From Nematopogon swammerdamellus (Eukaryota > Arthropoda > Insecta > Lepidoptera > Adelidae), in the NCBI GenBank assembly GCA_946902875.1, contig OX336343.1, forward strand, positions 15,299,596 to 15,363,595: a stretch of DNA of 64,000 nt. The letters run 5' to 3'. Below, piece after piece: positions 38,301-46,627 of the stretch; positions within the stretch are counted from its first letter, which is position 1; each line of letters starts with the position of its first letter. The notes beneath the pieces are model-generated. The model searched no databases, had not been told where the DNA came from, and worked only from the letters and a program-made list of their open reading frames with translations. The position numbers and the translations under genes are program-made.

Positions 38301-38641
38301 TGCATGCATGTGTGTCTCATGACTATGTGCCACTCTACAGACTAATGTACTGGACCGATTTTAATAAATAAAGTGTAATTTATCAGAGCAGCCGTTATTG
38401 ATCGTGGACGTACCAAATGTTTTAATTCCTTCTATAAATATTTTTATCATTATTTCTATCAGGATCTAGATTCGCCATCCTGGCCGGAAAGGTGCTGGCA
38501 TACAAGATCCTCAGCGAGTTCACCGTGAGCCCGTCGCCGAGTACGGTGGTGCCCGTCCAGGTCTCAAAGCGAGCCTTCATACTGCACTCCGCCAACGGAT
38601 TCTGGCTGAGGATGAAGAGAAGAGACAAGAAAAACATTTGA
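29102..38641 (+). CDS. Cytochrome P450 gene A, CYP9 family (10 exons)
   Basis: Joined exons: 29102-29301, 32571-32734, 33187-33324, 33584-33786, 35585-35720, 35973-36041, 36232-36444, 36533-36633, 37489-37657, 38463-38641. The frame stays open through all joins: 1,572 nt, 523 residues and TGA. The product should be an ER-anchored haem monooxygenase using electrons from NADPH-P450 reductase; CYP9 enzymes are linked to plant toxin and insecticide metabolism. Visible: hydrophobic anchor (residues 3-17), basic KKK, hinge PPLP (34-37), WKEMR (125-129), AGFDTS in the I helix (320-325), EVLR (375-378), FGQGPRFCIG with haem ligand Cys463. It diverges from gene B after the K helix, in the PERF region (PDRF, 437-440) and near the C-terminus. 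Intron 2 uses GC instead of GT; other introns are GT-AG. The start is the first ATG and gives exon 1 exactly the length of gene B's. Function is inferred from family; the substrate is unknown. Confidence 0.93.
29326..29550 (+). mobile_element. Non-autonomous Helitron in intron 1 of gene A
   Basis: Runs from a CCTTACC start through AAAATCCAACGTCTGCTTTC, CGGATAGCTTGGTTCTTCCC and GGCTTATGAGGTTAG to the hairpin GCGGGCGGAGCCGCGGGC and CAGCTAG before T. The close relative at 45066-45324 shares the whole structure. Confidence 0.7.
29791..29960. mobile_element. TA-flanked hairpin MITE in intron 1 of gene A
   Basis: 170 bp. CAGTACCCGGCA at the left pairs with TGCCGGGAACTG at the right; arms continue through ATCGAGCTTTAGAAAGAGGC and GGAGCGTCGTC. 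TA dinucleotides flank both ends. It lies in the transcribed strand of an intron. Confidence 0.85.
30629..30795 (-). mobile_element. 5'-truncated LINE tail (Jockey-like family)
   Basis: T-run, GCGACATATGGCGCCGAGCC and the rest of the family 3' UTR to CTTGAAGGACCCGAG. Inserted in intron 1 of gene A, antisense to it. Confidence 0.75.
31499..31650. mobile_element. Imperfect foldback MITE (intron 1 of gene A)
   Basis: Arms CGACTATGCTGTAGTTGG and CCCGACTACAGCATTTTCG with outer CGAAGGAAATAACGAGAAAT pairing partly with TTCCTTGTTACTTACTTCG. A related hairpin lies in intron 4 of gene B (54710-54857). Confidence 0.6.
31867..32118 (-). mobile_element. SINE copy, intron 1 of gene A
   Basis: Body plus the GGTTCGGATTCC-like B-box side (read on minus). 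It stops in the 5S-like part, where (CATA)n starts. The 3' tail is missing. Confidence 0.75.
32118..32140. repeat. (CATA)n microsatellite
   Basis: Five to six CATA units at the broken 5' edge of a SINE copy. Confidence 0.8.
32571..32734 (+). CDS. P450 gene A, exon 2
   Basis: Continues as YFGLYQYMIPTIIPKDPELI and ends at the conserved LFGRNLIMLRG. Acceptor ATTGCAG. The donor is CGAG|GCATCT, a GC in place of GT. The length (164 nt) equals gene B's exon 2, whose donor at the same place is GT, so the boundary is well supported. Confidence 0.88.
32877..32914. repeat. Perfect short hairpin in intron 2 of gene A
   Basis: 17-bp perfect arms (GTCGTCTTCTACAATAC and its complement) around the loop TATG. 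Shorter than a typical pre-miRNA. Confidence 0.7.
33187..33324 (+). CDS. P450 gene A, exon 3
   Basis: Begins GKKWKEMRSTITPAFTSSK: the C-helix WxxxR that contacts a haem propionate. Acceptor CCGACAG, donor GCTG|GTATTC, phase 1. Confidence 0.95.
33584..33786 (+). CDS. P450 gene A, exon 4
   Basis: Contains YINDVIASCAFGFRVN, a conserved CYP9 stretch, and ends FFGYENVPGLMK. Acceptor TTTGTAG; donor ATGAAG|GTCTGC, phase 0. Confidence 0.93.
33855..34003 (-). mobile_element. Degenerate SINE remnant in intron 4
   Basis: AGTCAGTGCTTTTCTTCGGT, GAAAACACGATTCATTCACT and CCGGGCGGGTTAACCCTATC are recognisable pieces of the SINE body with many changes. Confidence 0.5.
34150..34212. repeat. GAGATA-type microsatellite
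   Basis: Imperfect AGAGATAG repeats in intron 4 of gene A. Confidence 0.85.
35585..35720 (+). CDS. P450 gene A, exon 5
   Basis: Codes FFRIKIIDTASANLFRSLFT to FIQTLIEARK. Same length as in gene B (136 nt). Acceptor TTTTCAG, donor AAAG|GTTTGT. Confidence 0.93.
35973..36041 (+). CDS. P450 gene A, exon 6
   Basis: Short charged linker (GTLKSDDDKENTDNKEN). 30 nt shorter than gene B's exon 6; the GFATVEES motif of CYP9A-type linkers is absent. Acceptor TTTACAG, donor CCAA|GTAAGT. Confidence 0.9.
36232..36444 (+). CDS. P450 gene A, exon 7
   Basis: I helix: YTDDDLVAQAVLFYVAGFDT, with the oxygen-activating Thr324, then LLYEMAINPEVQ and LKYLDMVV. Acceptor TTTACAG, donor TGTG|GTGAGT. Confidence 0.97.
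36533..36633 (+). CDS. P450 gene A, exon 8
   Basis: K helix EVLRLWP (ExxR) and substrate-recognition segment 5 (LVGSADRRS), which differs strongly from gene B. Acceptor ATTCCAG, donor AATA|GTAAGT, phase 0. Confidence 0.95.
36779..37230 (+). mobile_element. Repeat cluster in intron 8 of gene A, ending in (GAT)n
   Basis: Three pieces in a row: the GTGTGGGGCCGGTACTT repeat (also at 1063), the TGCTAAACGTGG / GATTACTCTGC repeat (also at 20375), and an RTE-type 3' end (TGGGAGAGGCCTATGTCCAG, CAGTGGACCGATACAGGCTG) followed by GATGAT repeats. The same 3' end recurs at 53312-53380. Long open frames here, including an aspartate run, are artefacts of the repeat. Confidence 0.65.
37240..37320 (-). mobile_element. 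LINE tail fragment, intron 8 of gene A
   Basis: GCGACATGTAGC, AACGATGCCCATGGGCATTC: short, diverged copy of the Jockey-like 3' UTR. Confidence 0.55.
37489..37657 (+). CDS. P450 gene A, exon 9
   Basis: Meander and haem loop: HRDPQYW, PDRFSDENRS, and FGQGPRFCIG with Cys463 as fifth haem ligand. The usual KG before the beta strand is replaced (ARPDVHVWLP). Acceptor TTCCCAG, donor ATCG|GTGAGA. Confidence 0.97.
37785..37914 (-). mobile_element. SINE 3' fragment, intron 9 of gene A
   Basis: Tail and terminal 120 bp of the SINE in antisense orientation to the gene. Confidence 0.75.
38020..38170 (-). repeat. Dispersed repeat, reversed copy
   Basis: TACCACACGCTTTAGCCCGA, GAGCAGAGTAATCGG and CCACGTTTAGCAAAGTATTC: reverse complement of the family at 20375. 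Confidence 0.6.
38463..38641 (+). CDS. P450 gene A, exon 10
   Basis: Starts GSRFAILAGKVLAYKIL (L helix) and ends GFWLRMKRRDKKNI and TGA. Instead of the usual TFNLR..GGHW near the C-terminus it has AFILHSANGFW. Acceptor CTATCAG. Confidence 0.95.
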
Positions 38642-38642
38642 C

Positions 38643-38648
38643 AATAAA
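38643..38648 (+). terminator. Poly-A signal of gene A
   Basis: AATAAA starting two bases after the TGA. It is so close to the stop that later sites (for example AATAAA near 38701) may also be used. Confidence 0.5.
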
Positions 38649-38749
38649 ATTAATTTTTTTTAGTTTTTTTATTAAAAACGTTTCTAAAACATTTTAAGTT
38701 AATAAAAAAATATTATCAATTATTACTTTCTTTGTTTTTCCTGCACATA

Positions 38750-38856
38750 TTTTTTTATGGAAACAGACACGGTTGGCTACATCACCTAAAACATCTGTGT
38801 TGTCAGCCCATAACACCGGGTGAACTAGGTGCCATGTCAGTGTTTCCCTTCATTTA
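38750..38856 (-). mobile_element. SINE 3' fragment
   Basis: Tail and last 100 bp of the SINE family, just downstream of gene A. Confidence 0.75.
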
Positions 38857-38894
38857 AAGTGACACTTTCGACGACATAAGTGTTGATTTAAGTG

Positions 38895-39075
38895 TTCATT
38901 TAAAAACAAGTTCAGTCTCGGGCCCTTCAAAAGGGACGTAAACAAGTAAATGAGCACCTGTCAGGCAGGTGGTCATGGCATTCGAAACCCCCGCAAACGA
39001 CCGAATGTCCATGGGCGTCATTTAGACATCTTATGGGTGGCTCGGAGCTATATGTCGCGTTTTCATTAAAAAAAA
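38895..39075 (+). mobile_element. 5'-truncated LINE tail, plus orientation
   Basis: GGGCCCTTCAAAAGGGACG to GGTGGCTCGGAGCTATATGT and GCG, ending in an A-run at 39066. It is the reverse complement of the other LINE tails in this window. Confidence 0.7.
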
Positions 39076-39432
39076 ACTAATTCTAAAACATCCTAAAATA
39101 CGTTGCTCGTATTATGCCGATTTCAGTACCTATGGTCATAGTTCGGGGACACCTGTTTTCAACAGATACATATTTCTGAACAACGTAATTTCCATCGCTA
39201 TCGTATATGATACAGGCCAGGCTAAGAATTACCCTAAAATTGGCCAATTAAAAGGAAAAGGAAAATTTTTTAAATCGGATTTTTATAATAACCTTTTATT
39301 TATTTATTTTTTTGTTATTATAATAAACCCGATATTAGGCCATGGTATTTTGGCCCAAAGAAGTTAGCGCCTATTTTTTTTTAGCAGTTATCCATTATTA
39401 TTATATTAATAATCATCCATGCAGTAAACAAT

Positions 39433-39448
39433 GAGCGCCATCTGTGGC
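39433..39448 (-). promoter_or_regulatory. CTCF-like motif 1
   Basis: Read on minus: GCCACAGATGGCGCTC, resembling the insect CTCF core AG(A/G)(T/G)GGCGC. Motif match only. Confidence 0.3.
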
Positions 39449-39520
39449 TTATCAGCTGTAACATTTAGGATTGCTTAGTGAACCACTTCGTAATGTATTT
39501 GAAAAACATGTTTAGTATTA

Positions 39521-39536
39521 CCACTAGATGGCGGTA
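39521..39536 (+). promoter_or_regulatory. CTCF-like motif 2
   Basis: CCACTAGATGGCGGTA, 73 bp from motif 1 and in opposite orientation, between the two P450 genes. Motif match only. Confidence 0.3.
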
Positions 39537-40333
39537 AAGACGAATAGATCTTCCTCATAGTATGCTCATAGTGTACGGGTTTGACACCTGACAGCTCTGG
39601 CTGATCCTGCGCCTCCTCCTACACTCCTTTCGGAAACACTCGGGTTGACTCGGCTCGAAAGCGAACCAACTGAATCCGATATTCGTTTAGTCGTTTATGT
39701 AATTTGTTGGCACGTTTATGTAATAATAAGAGTGTAGTATTTTTATTTTTTCGCTCTCGACCATGGGTTCGTGTCCCTTTTGTCAAATTTTTTTTGTTTT
39801 GTTTATTTTAATCAATGTTAGGGTGTTAAAATTAGGTTATGGTTATTTTTTTTTATAACCACCTAAGAAAGCTTTATTTTCGGAAATACAAATGTAACAA
39901 AAACGACATGCGCCGCCTCAACGTTAGGTTAAGTATTATCTTAACCCTTAGCTACCCTTAGCTATACTATAAGTATTATCATATATCAATAAAAGATGCG
40001 TCGCAACGCTCTCTCTATATTAACCCTGGTTTTTTTTAAACCACCATAAACATCACTAATACATACCACACAACATTACTCATACCACACATTCCTCCTT
40101 AGAGCCGAAGTTTGCCGAAAGGAGCTAAAGGAGTAGGTTGCAGGATCGAGCAGGTCTTTCAGGCGGCGGACCGCATAGTGTACTCGTCGCGTCGTGCGTG
40201 CGTCGTCGCGTCCACAGGTCGCGCCTGTAGGTATCTATTCACTTGTACCCTGCCCTTGAACATATTAAAATGTTATTGTTATCATTATGTTTACGTTTCA
40301 AGTGTTGTCTCGAATAGATAAGTCGATTATATA

Positions 40334-40729
40334 CATGGTGACTGGAAATTGGATCTATTCCTTGAAAGGGGTTATACTAGAGGAGGTTATTTGGAACAAT
40401 TTAACCCCATCAACTTTTTTTTTACATGAAAAAAAATTGAAATAAAAATTTACATAAAAATACAAAATAAATTCATTTAAGACCTTTCATTTCCGAGATA
40501 TTGAGAATTTTGGATCGATATTTTAATTTGCAATGATTGGTAGCTTACCACCTAAAAATAGTCCTCAAAAATAAGGATATTTTTTTACAACTTTCGATTA
40601 GAAGTCAGAAATTTAAAAAAAAACCGCCCATTTCCGACCCCCAGTTGATGGGACTTAAATTGTTCCAAATAACCTCTACTATAATAAATAACCCCTTTCA
40701 AAGAATAGATCGAATTTCTAGTCACCCTG
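40334..40729. mobile_element. Foldback MITE, ~396 bp
   Basis: Left CATGGTGACTGGAAATTGG and CTATTCCTTGAAAGGGGTTA pair with right TAACCCCTTTCAAAGAATAG and TTTCTAGTCACCCTG; GAGGTTATTTGGAACAATTT pairs further in. TA precedes the left end; the right flank is imperfect. Confidence 0.7.
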
Positions 40730-41651
40730 TCTATAAAAAATTTACCTAACATTATATATGATTTACATATTATTGAGTACTTATCACAATGGCAACTTAC
40801 TTATCTCCAAAGGAGCTCCTATTTATGAATAAACATAATGATTGTTTATTAAACAAGCTTCCGTGGTTATAACAAGGCGAATTTCTTAGTCGAATGACAA
40901 ATAACGATTAAAAACGCAAGCCATTTCATGTGAAGGAGAAGAGATAGCAACACCACTTACTAATTAAATATACAGGTGTCCCAGAAACCGACGATAATCC
41001 TTTAACAGGAGATAGGGCTGCTAATTACCTCTCAGAATATCTAATTTTAGGTTTAGTAAAAATGGCTTAGTTTTTGAGATATGGTCATTTTTGTAAAAAT
41101 CCAAAATTTTCTCCCTCAGCTCATTTTTTTAAATGCCACAAGTACAAATGTAAGATTTTCTTAAATCTAGTTTTTGCCAAATATTTCTGAAAAGTAAGGC
41201 TTTCACACGGTATAATTTATTTTTTCATGTTTAATCCTGTTTAGCTGAAAAACGACTTAAGAGCCACATATTAAAATTTTTTCAGGCTCATCCCTTGAGT
41301 TTGTCCCTTCGCGGTGAAAAAAAAATTACTACACTAAAGTGGCATTATGCAACAAAAATACGCCCATCTAATGTAGTTTTTAAAATAGTACATGACTTAC
41401 CGATTTGCCCAATAATTTATGAGATATTGTTATTTAACTGCAAAAGGACCTCGGAATTTGATAACTGTTCTACCAAGTACGAATTGGAATAAAATAAACA
41501 CTTGAAGTTAATTGGTCTTTATTAACCTATTGTAGTAGATGTTCAAATTGTTTACCACCTGCACAAATGCTAGCTCGACATCTTCTCATGCCCGGTTGAT
41601 GCGTCGAGCAAGTACTCGATGCAAGTGCAGATACGTCCACCTATGCTATGT

Positions 41652-41912
41652 AGTTTGTGTTTTCCGTCCAGTTGAGTTGAGTGTAGCCGGCACGACCGAA
41701 GGGAAGCACTGACGTGGCACCAAGTTCACCAGGTGTTATGGGCTGACATCACGGATTTTGTAGGTGATGTAGCCAACCATGACAGTTTACATAATTTTGC
41801 GAAATGAAGGGAAGCACTGACATAGCACCTAGTTCACCCGGTGTTATGGGCTGTCATCACGGATGTTGTAGGTGATTTAGCCAACCGTGTCAGTTTCCAT
41901 AAAAAAAAAATT
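41652..41912 (+). mobile_element. SINE in left arm of the foldback element (plus a second fragment)
   Basis: The first copy runs to CAGTTTACATAA; a second partial copy (about 41803-41912) directly follows and ends in an A-run. The second is absent from the right arm. Confidence 0.75.
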
Positions 41913-42084
41913 AAAAAGAACCTGAGCTACTGCCTTAATTCTTTCTTTGAGCTCTATCAAGTTTTCCACCGGTTTCCCGTAAACTTTTTCTTTTAAATAG
42001 CCAATAATAAAAATCTAACGGATTTAAATCCGGTGATCTAGACGTCCGGTCTATCTGTGGGGATGCAAGTGGCTAGGAGGCCAC

Positions 42085-42405
42085 AAGACGTCCGTTGCAT
42101 TGTAGAGACTTTAAACGGGCGAATTATCTTGAGTTTCTGCAACAGGAGCTTCAGAGCCTTTTAGAAGATGTACCATTGGCCATACGGAGGTGGTTGCAAA
42201 ATGATGGCTGCCCAGCCCATTACGCTAGAGAAGTGCGTAATTTTTTAGACCAAGCATATCCCCACAGATGGATCGGACGTCTAGGTATCCGGATTTAAAT
42301 CCGTTAGATTTTTATTATTGGGGCTATTTAAAAGAAAAAGTTTACGGGAAACCGGTGAAAAACTTGATAGAGCTCAAAGAAAGAATTACGGCAGTAGCTC
42401 AGGTT
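42085..42405 (+). pseudogene. Mariner-type transposase C-terminal fragment
   Basis: The first frame reads LQNDGCPAHYAREVRNFLDQ and AYPHRWIGR, with the second catalytic Asp in NDG. After a small deletion and frameshift the tail DLNPLDFYYWGYLKEKVYGK continues in another frame with the third catalytic Asp context. The N-terminal DNA-binding part is absent. Dead copy. Confidence 0.75.
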
Positions 42406-42412
42406 TTTTTTT

Positions 42413-42560
42413 ATGTAAACTGACATGGTTGGCTACATCACCTACAACATCCGTGATGTCAGCCCATAACACCAGGTGAACTTGGTGCCACGTCAGCGCT
42501 TCCCTTCCGTCGTCGTGCCGACTATAGTCAACTGGACGGAAAACACAAACTATTTACATA
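42413..42560 (-). mobile_element. SINE in right arm of the foldback element
   Basis: Mirror partner of the SINE at 41652; its flanks (CCTGAGCTACTGCC side and CATAGGTGGACGTATCTGC side) equal those in the left arm. Confidence 0.75.
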
Positions 42561-43285
42561 GCATAGGTGGACGTATCTGCACTTGCATCGAGTACTTGCT
42601 CGACGCATCAACCGGGAATTTGTGAGAAGATGTCGAGCTAGCATTTGTGCAGGTTGTAAACCATTTGAACATCTACTATAACGGGTTAATAAAGACCAAT
42701 TACTTCAAGTGTTTATTTTATTCCAATTCGTAGTTGGTAGAACAGTTATCAAATTCCGAGGTCTTTTTGCAGTTAAATAACAATATCTCATAAATTATTA
42801 GGCAAATCGGTAAGTGATGTACCATTTTAAAAACTACATTAGATGGGCGTATTTTTGTTGCATAATGCCACTTTAGTGTAGTAATTTTTTTTTTTCACCA
42901 CGAATGGCCATACTCAAGGGATGAGGCTGAAATTTTTTTAACATGTGACTCTTAAGTCCTTTTTCAGCTAAACAGGATTAAACATGAAAAAATAAATTAT
43001 ACCTTGTGAAAGCCTTACTTTTCAGAAATATTTGACAAAAACTAGATTTAAGAAAATCTTACATTTGTACTTGTGGCGTTTAAAAAAATGAGCTGAGGGA
43101 GAAAATTTTGGATTTTTACAAAAATGACAATATCTCAAAAACTAAGCCATTTTTATTTAACCTAAAATTAGATATTCTGAGAGGTAATTAGCAGCCCTAT
43201 CTCCTGTTAAAGGATTATCGTCGGTTTCTGGGACACCCTGTATATGTTTATATTACATAAATAAATACAAAATATATTGTTAGTT

Positions 43286-43680
43286 TTTTTCATGAAAACT
43301 GACTGACACGCTTGGCTACATCACCTACAACATCCGTGATGTCGGCCCATAACACCGGGTGAACTGGGTGCCATGTCAGTGCTTCCCTTCGGTCGTGCCG
43401 GCTACACTGAACTGGACGGAAAACACGAACTATTTACAGAGCTGTTTCGACCGATGTTTCATTCAGTGCGGTGGTATCAAGCCGGGCGGGTTGAACCCTA
43501 CCACCTAGTAAGGTAAGAAGGGAAGGGAAGGGAAGGGACCTACAGTTATACGTGGAATCCGAACCACGGTCAGTCTCCAACGGTCGAGCGGTCACCCATC
43601 CAAAAACTGACCGCGCCCAGCGTTGCTTAACAATCAATACCAACAGTCGACTGTCTGCACCACTGAGCTATCGAGGATGA
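43286..43680 (-). mobile_element. Full-length SINE, best-preserved head
   Basis: Read on minus: CTCGATAGCTCAGTGGTGCA (tRNA A-box TAGCTCAGTGG), GTTAAGCAACGCTGGGCGCG, GGTCAG, TGGATGGGTGACCGC (5S-like), GTGGTTCGGATTCCAC (B-box-like), then GGTGGTAGGGTTCAACCCGC, the body and CATGAAAAAAA. Confidence 0.9.
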
Positions 43681-43954
43681 CTTAAATGATTCATCTACCT
43701 CACTCAAGCAAAGTAACCAAGAAAATCATACGCAACAACGTATCATTATTGTGATACGTTAAATATTGCGACATGAAGGCAATATTACATATACATACAT
43801 TTAAATTTCCCGGAAAATCATTGCTCAGCAACTGTTGCTTACCAAGCAAGCAACAACTGCCTGCTGGGCAACTGTTGCCTATCAAGCAACAAGCATGATG
43901 CAATGTTGCATATACATAGCTCAATACTTAGTTGGTGGTGGTTTAAGAGTATTA

Positions 43955-44250
43955 CCAGGCCTCACGCACTCTATGTACTTGCGCGCGCTAACTACCTATC
44001 GCCCGACGGGCCGCCGGCGGTCTTTTTCAGTACAAATTCTTCAGCCGCGCGAAGTATACATAGACGCTCGCCCACGCAACTGCGCGCAGCTGCAAAGCAA
44101 TAAACACTTTACACTCGATCGTTAAGGTACATTTTCGCACGCAGCGATTGGCGATGTGAAACAGTAGGCTATTAAAGCCCGAAGGTAGGAACATTTTCTA
44201 TGGAGTGATTTATCTGTTACGAAGTAACTATTATGTAATCTGTGGTATTA
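43955..44250. mobile_element. 296-bp insertion flanked by TATTA
   Basis: Present in copy 1 of the tandem duplication and absent from copy 2. TATTA precedes it (43950-43954) and forms its last five bases (44246-44250), so the empty copy 2 reads AGAGTATTACTTACAAG. It contains GC-rich CGCCCGACGGGCCGCCGGCG and no coding frame or terminal inverted repeat that I recognise. Confidence 0.7.
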
Positions 44251-44333
44251 CTTACAAGTTTAGTAATAATCATTGCTGTATGTATGGTTGAACAACTATT
44301 GCAAATAAATATTGATGCGATATTATATTACAT

Positions 44334-44716
44334 TTTTTTTATGGAAACTGACACGGTTGTCTACATCACCTACAACATCCGTGATGTCAGCCCATAACAC
44401 CGGGTGAACTGGTTGCCATGTCAGTGCTTCCCTTCGGTCGTGCCGGCTACACTAAACTGGACGGAAAACACAAACTATTTACATAGCCGTTACGACCGAC
44501 GTTTCATTCAGTGCGGTGGTATCAACCCGGGCGGGTTGAACCCTACCACCTAGTAAGGTAAGAAGGGAAGGGACCTACAGTTTTACGTGGAATCCGAACC
44601 ACGGTCAGTCTCCAACGGTCGAGCGGTCACCCATCCAAAAACTGACCGCGCCCAGCGTTGCTTAGCCATCAATACCAACAGTCGACTGTCTGCACCACTG
44701 AGCTATCGAGGCTGAC
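44334..44716 (-). mobile_element. Full-length SINE, second tandem copy
   Basis: Same head order as 43286-43680 (A box, 5S-like block, B box), with few differences. Part of the tandem duplication, not an independent insertion. Confidence 0.88.
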
Positions 44717-45065
44717 TTAAATGATTCATCTACCTCACTCAAGCAAAGTAACCAAGAAAATCATACGCAACAACGTATCATTATTGTGATATACGTAAAA
44801 TATTGCGACATGAAGGCAATAATATTACATATACTTACATTTAAATTTTTCCGGAAAATCATTGCTCAGCAACTGTTGCTTATCAAGCAAGCAACAACTG
44901 CCTGCTGGGCAACTGTTGCCTATCAAGCAACAAGCACAAGCATGATGCAATGTTGCATACGCATAGCTCAATACTTAGTTGGTGGTGGTCGGAGAGTATT
45001 ACTTACAAGTAATCATTGCTGTATGGTTGAACAACTATTGCAAATAAATATTGATGCGATATTAT

Positions 45066-45324
45066 CCTTCCTTACCTATAATAGTAAAATCCAACGTCTG
45101 CTTTCTGTCTGAGTGTCTGAGTGTCTGAGTGTCTGAGTGTCTGAGTGTATGTCTGTCTGTCCGCTTATAACTCGAGAACCACTGGACCGATTTTAATTAA
45201 AAAAAATCTACGGATAGCTTGATTCTTCCCATCAACTATAGGCTACTTACTATCACGCTAAATGGCTTATGAGGTTAGTAGTGAAGTGAAATATGAGAGC
45301 GGGCGGAGCCGCGGGCACAGCTTG
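45066..45324 (+). mobile_element. Non-autonomous Helitron, intergenic
   Basis: CCTTACCTATAATAGTAAAA start, AAATCCAACGTCTGC, a decamer repeat, ACTCGAGAACCACTGGACCG, and the 3' hairpin GCGGGCGGAGCCGCGGGC with CAGCTTG in place of CAGCTAG. Relative of 29326-29550. Confidence 0.7.
45106..45152. repeat. GTGTCTGAGT decamer repeat
   Basis: About four to five head-to-tail 10-bp units inside the Helitron copy. Confidence 0.85.
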
Positions 45325-45423
45325 TATTACATAAAAGCTAGACTTTGATTGTTTGGCAAGCAATAGTTGCTCGCTCATCAAGAAGTTTTTGCTCGGTAAG
45401 CAATGACCGCTTAGTGTTTTATT

Positions 45424-45570
45424 ACGGATCCTGACATGATTAGCTACATCAACTTCTACACAGGTCATACCAACCAATTACACCTTATTTCCATCTTAAC
45501 TAGGTGCCACGTCAGTGCTTCCCCTTTAGCGTGTCGGCAACAGTGAACTGAGTGAAACAATATAAGGTAT
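45424..45570 (-). mobile_element. Degenerate SINE remnant
   Basis: CTGACATGATTAGCTACATC, TAGGTGCCACGTCAGTGCTT and GTGTCGGCAACAGTGAACTG align with the SINE 3' body but with many changes. Confidence 0.5.
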
Positions 45571-46030
45571 TATTGTTTCACTCCATCCACACATTAGTTA
45601 GATTAGATTTGTGTATGTAGAGATAAAGATAAGTGAACAGATGAATGTTATCTAAATATATGCCATTGGCCCTTAAGCTTGACTGAAATAAATCACTACT
45701 AGCGAAATTTTCGTATTTGTATTTAGGTTATTGTTCTTTCTTTATGTTGTGCAATAATTAATTTTGTTATACCCGCAAACATATAAACACAAAACTAAGC
45801 AGACATTACAAACAGACGAAAATAAAAAAAAAATTGCACCGACTTCAAAAAACAACGTTTAATATTTTGATTCATATTCGGTCCCTTGAGTTGTAGGCGG
45901 TAAAAAAGCGCAAAAGGGATTTATCTATCAATTTCCAGGTGTGTTTTTATACAGTCTTATCTTGCAAACTACTAAACCGATTTTGATGAAACTTGCACTG
46001 TTCCCTAAGTTGAAGTAAATATAAGCCCAT

Positions 46031-46263
46031 AAAAAGTTAAATTACAAATTTAAAAAAACCCCGACACTTAAAAAGTCAAAAATAATTTCCGGTTACTTAC
46101 TTAAAGGAGTCGGGAGACCGCTAAGTAAATTCCCGCGCAGCTCTGAGTTTTTATATATTTTATTTACTTAGCGGTCCCCCTACTCCTTTAAGTAAGTAAC
46201 CGGAAATTATTTTTGACTTCTTAAGTGTCGGGGGTTTTTTAAATTTGTAATTTTACTTTTATT
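46031..46263. mobile_element. Hairpin MITE, copy 2
   Basis: Same structure and sequence as 22240-22468 (CCCCGACACTTAAAAAGTC, CGGTTACTTACTTAAAGGAG, GACCGCTAAGTAAATT and their complements). Both copies are followed by the same ATTTCAAGCTTTTT / AAATCGGTCCACTTTT sequence. Confidence 0.8.
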
Positions 46264-46627
46264 TCAAGCTTTTTTAAAAAAACGGCATGAAAATCGGTCC
46301 ACTTTTTAAGATAATTAATTTTACATACAGAAAAGATTTCTAAAAATCGTCAATTAAATTTTTAGTATGACGCATAAAGTCTACAAACGCAGTATTAAAC
46401 AAAGTAACTTACTCCATGAACATCCCTTACAGATTTATTATTAGTACATTGATATGTATTGATTGACTGATTATGATTCTAAATTCCATATATGGTAAGG
46501 AATCGAATAAAAAAAGTGTCATCAACATTGCAGATATGAGATAGATATGAGTGTACACAGCGTTGATACAAGAGTGTTAGTTTGTAGGAATAAAGTAAAT
46601 ATTCTGTATGTGTTTCTATGCCTTATT

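Larger units (their letters stand above)
39080..40330. other. Intergenic, no gene recognised
   Basis: AT-rich, with a GC-richer piece at 40100-40260. Two CTCF-like motifs are listed separately. Confidence 0.4.
40973..43240. mobile_element. Giant foldback mariner-like element with SINE in both arms
   Basis: 2,268 bp. Arms 40973-42064 and 42258-43240 are inverted copies: both ends read CAGG(G)TGTCCCAGAAACCG inward and TA flanks each side. They remain complementary to the centre, where CTGTGGGGAT meets its complement. The right half plus centre encodes the C-terminal part of a mariner-type transposase; the left arm carries its reverse complement. A SINE sits at the matching place in each arm with the same junctions, so the inverted duplication happened after the SINE inserted. 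Non-autonomous in its present form. Confidence 0.85.
43286..45065. repeat. Tandem duplication of a ~750-bp block
   Basis: Copy 1 (43286-44333) and copy 2 (44334-45065) share, in order: a full SINE, ATGATTCATCTACCTCACTC, GTAACCAAGAAAATCATACG, the GCAACTGTTGCTTA..CAAGC block and GAACAACTATTGCAAATAAA. Copy 1 has an extra 296 bp, listed separately. Confidence 0.85.

Noticed and set aside
43286..43680. A tRNA gene on the minus strand
   Set aside because: A and B boxes are visible, but they are separated by the 5S-like block and no cloverleaf or acceptor stem can be drawn.
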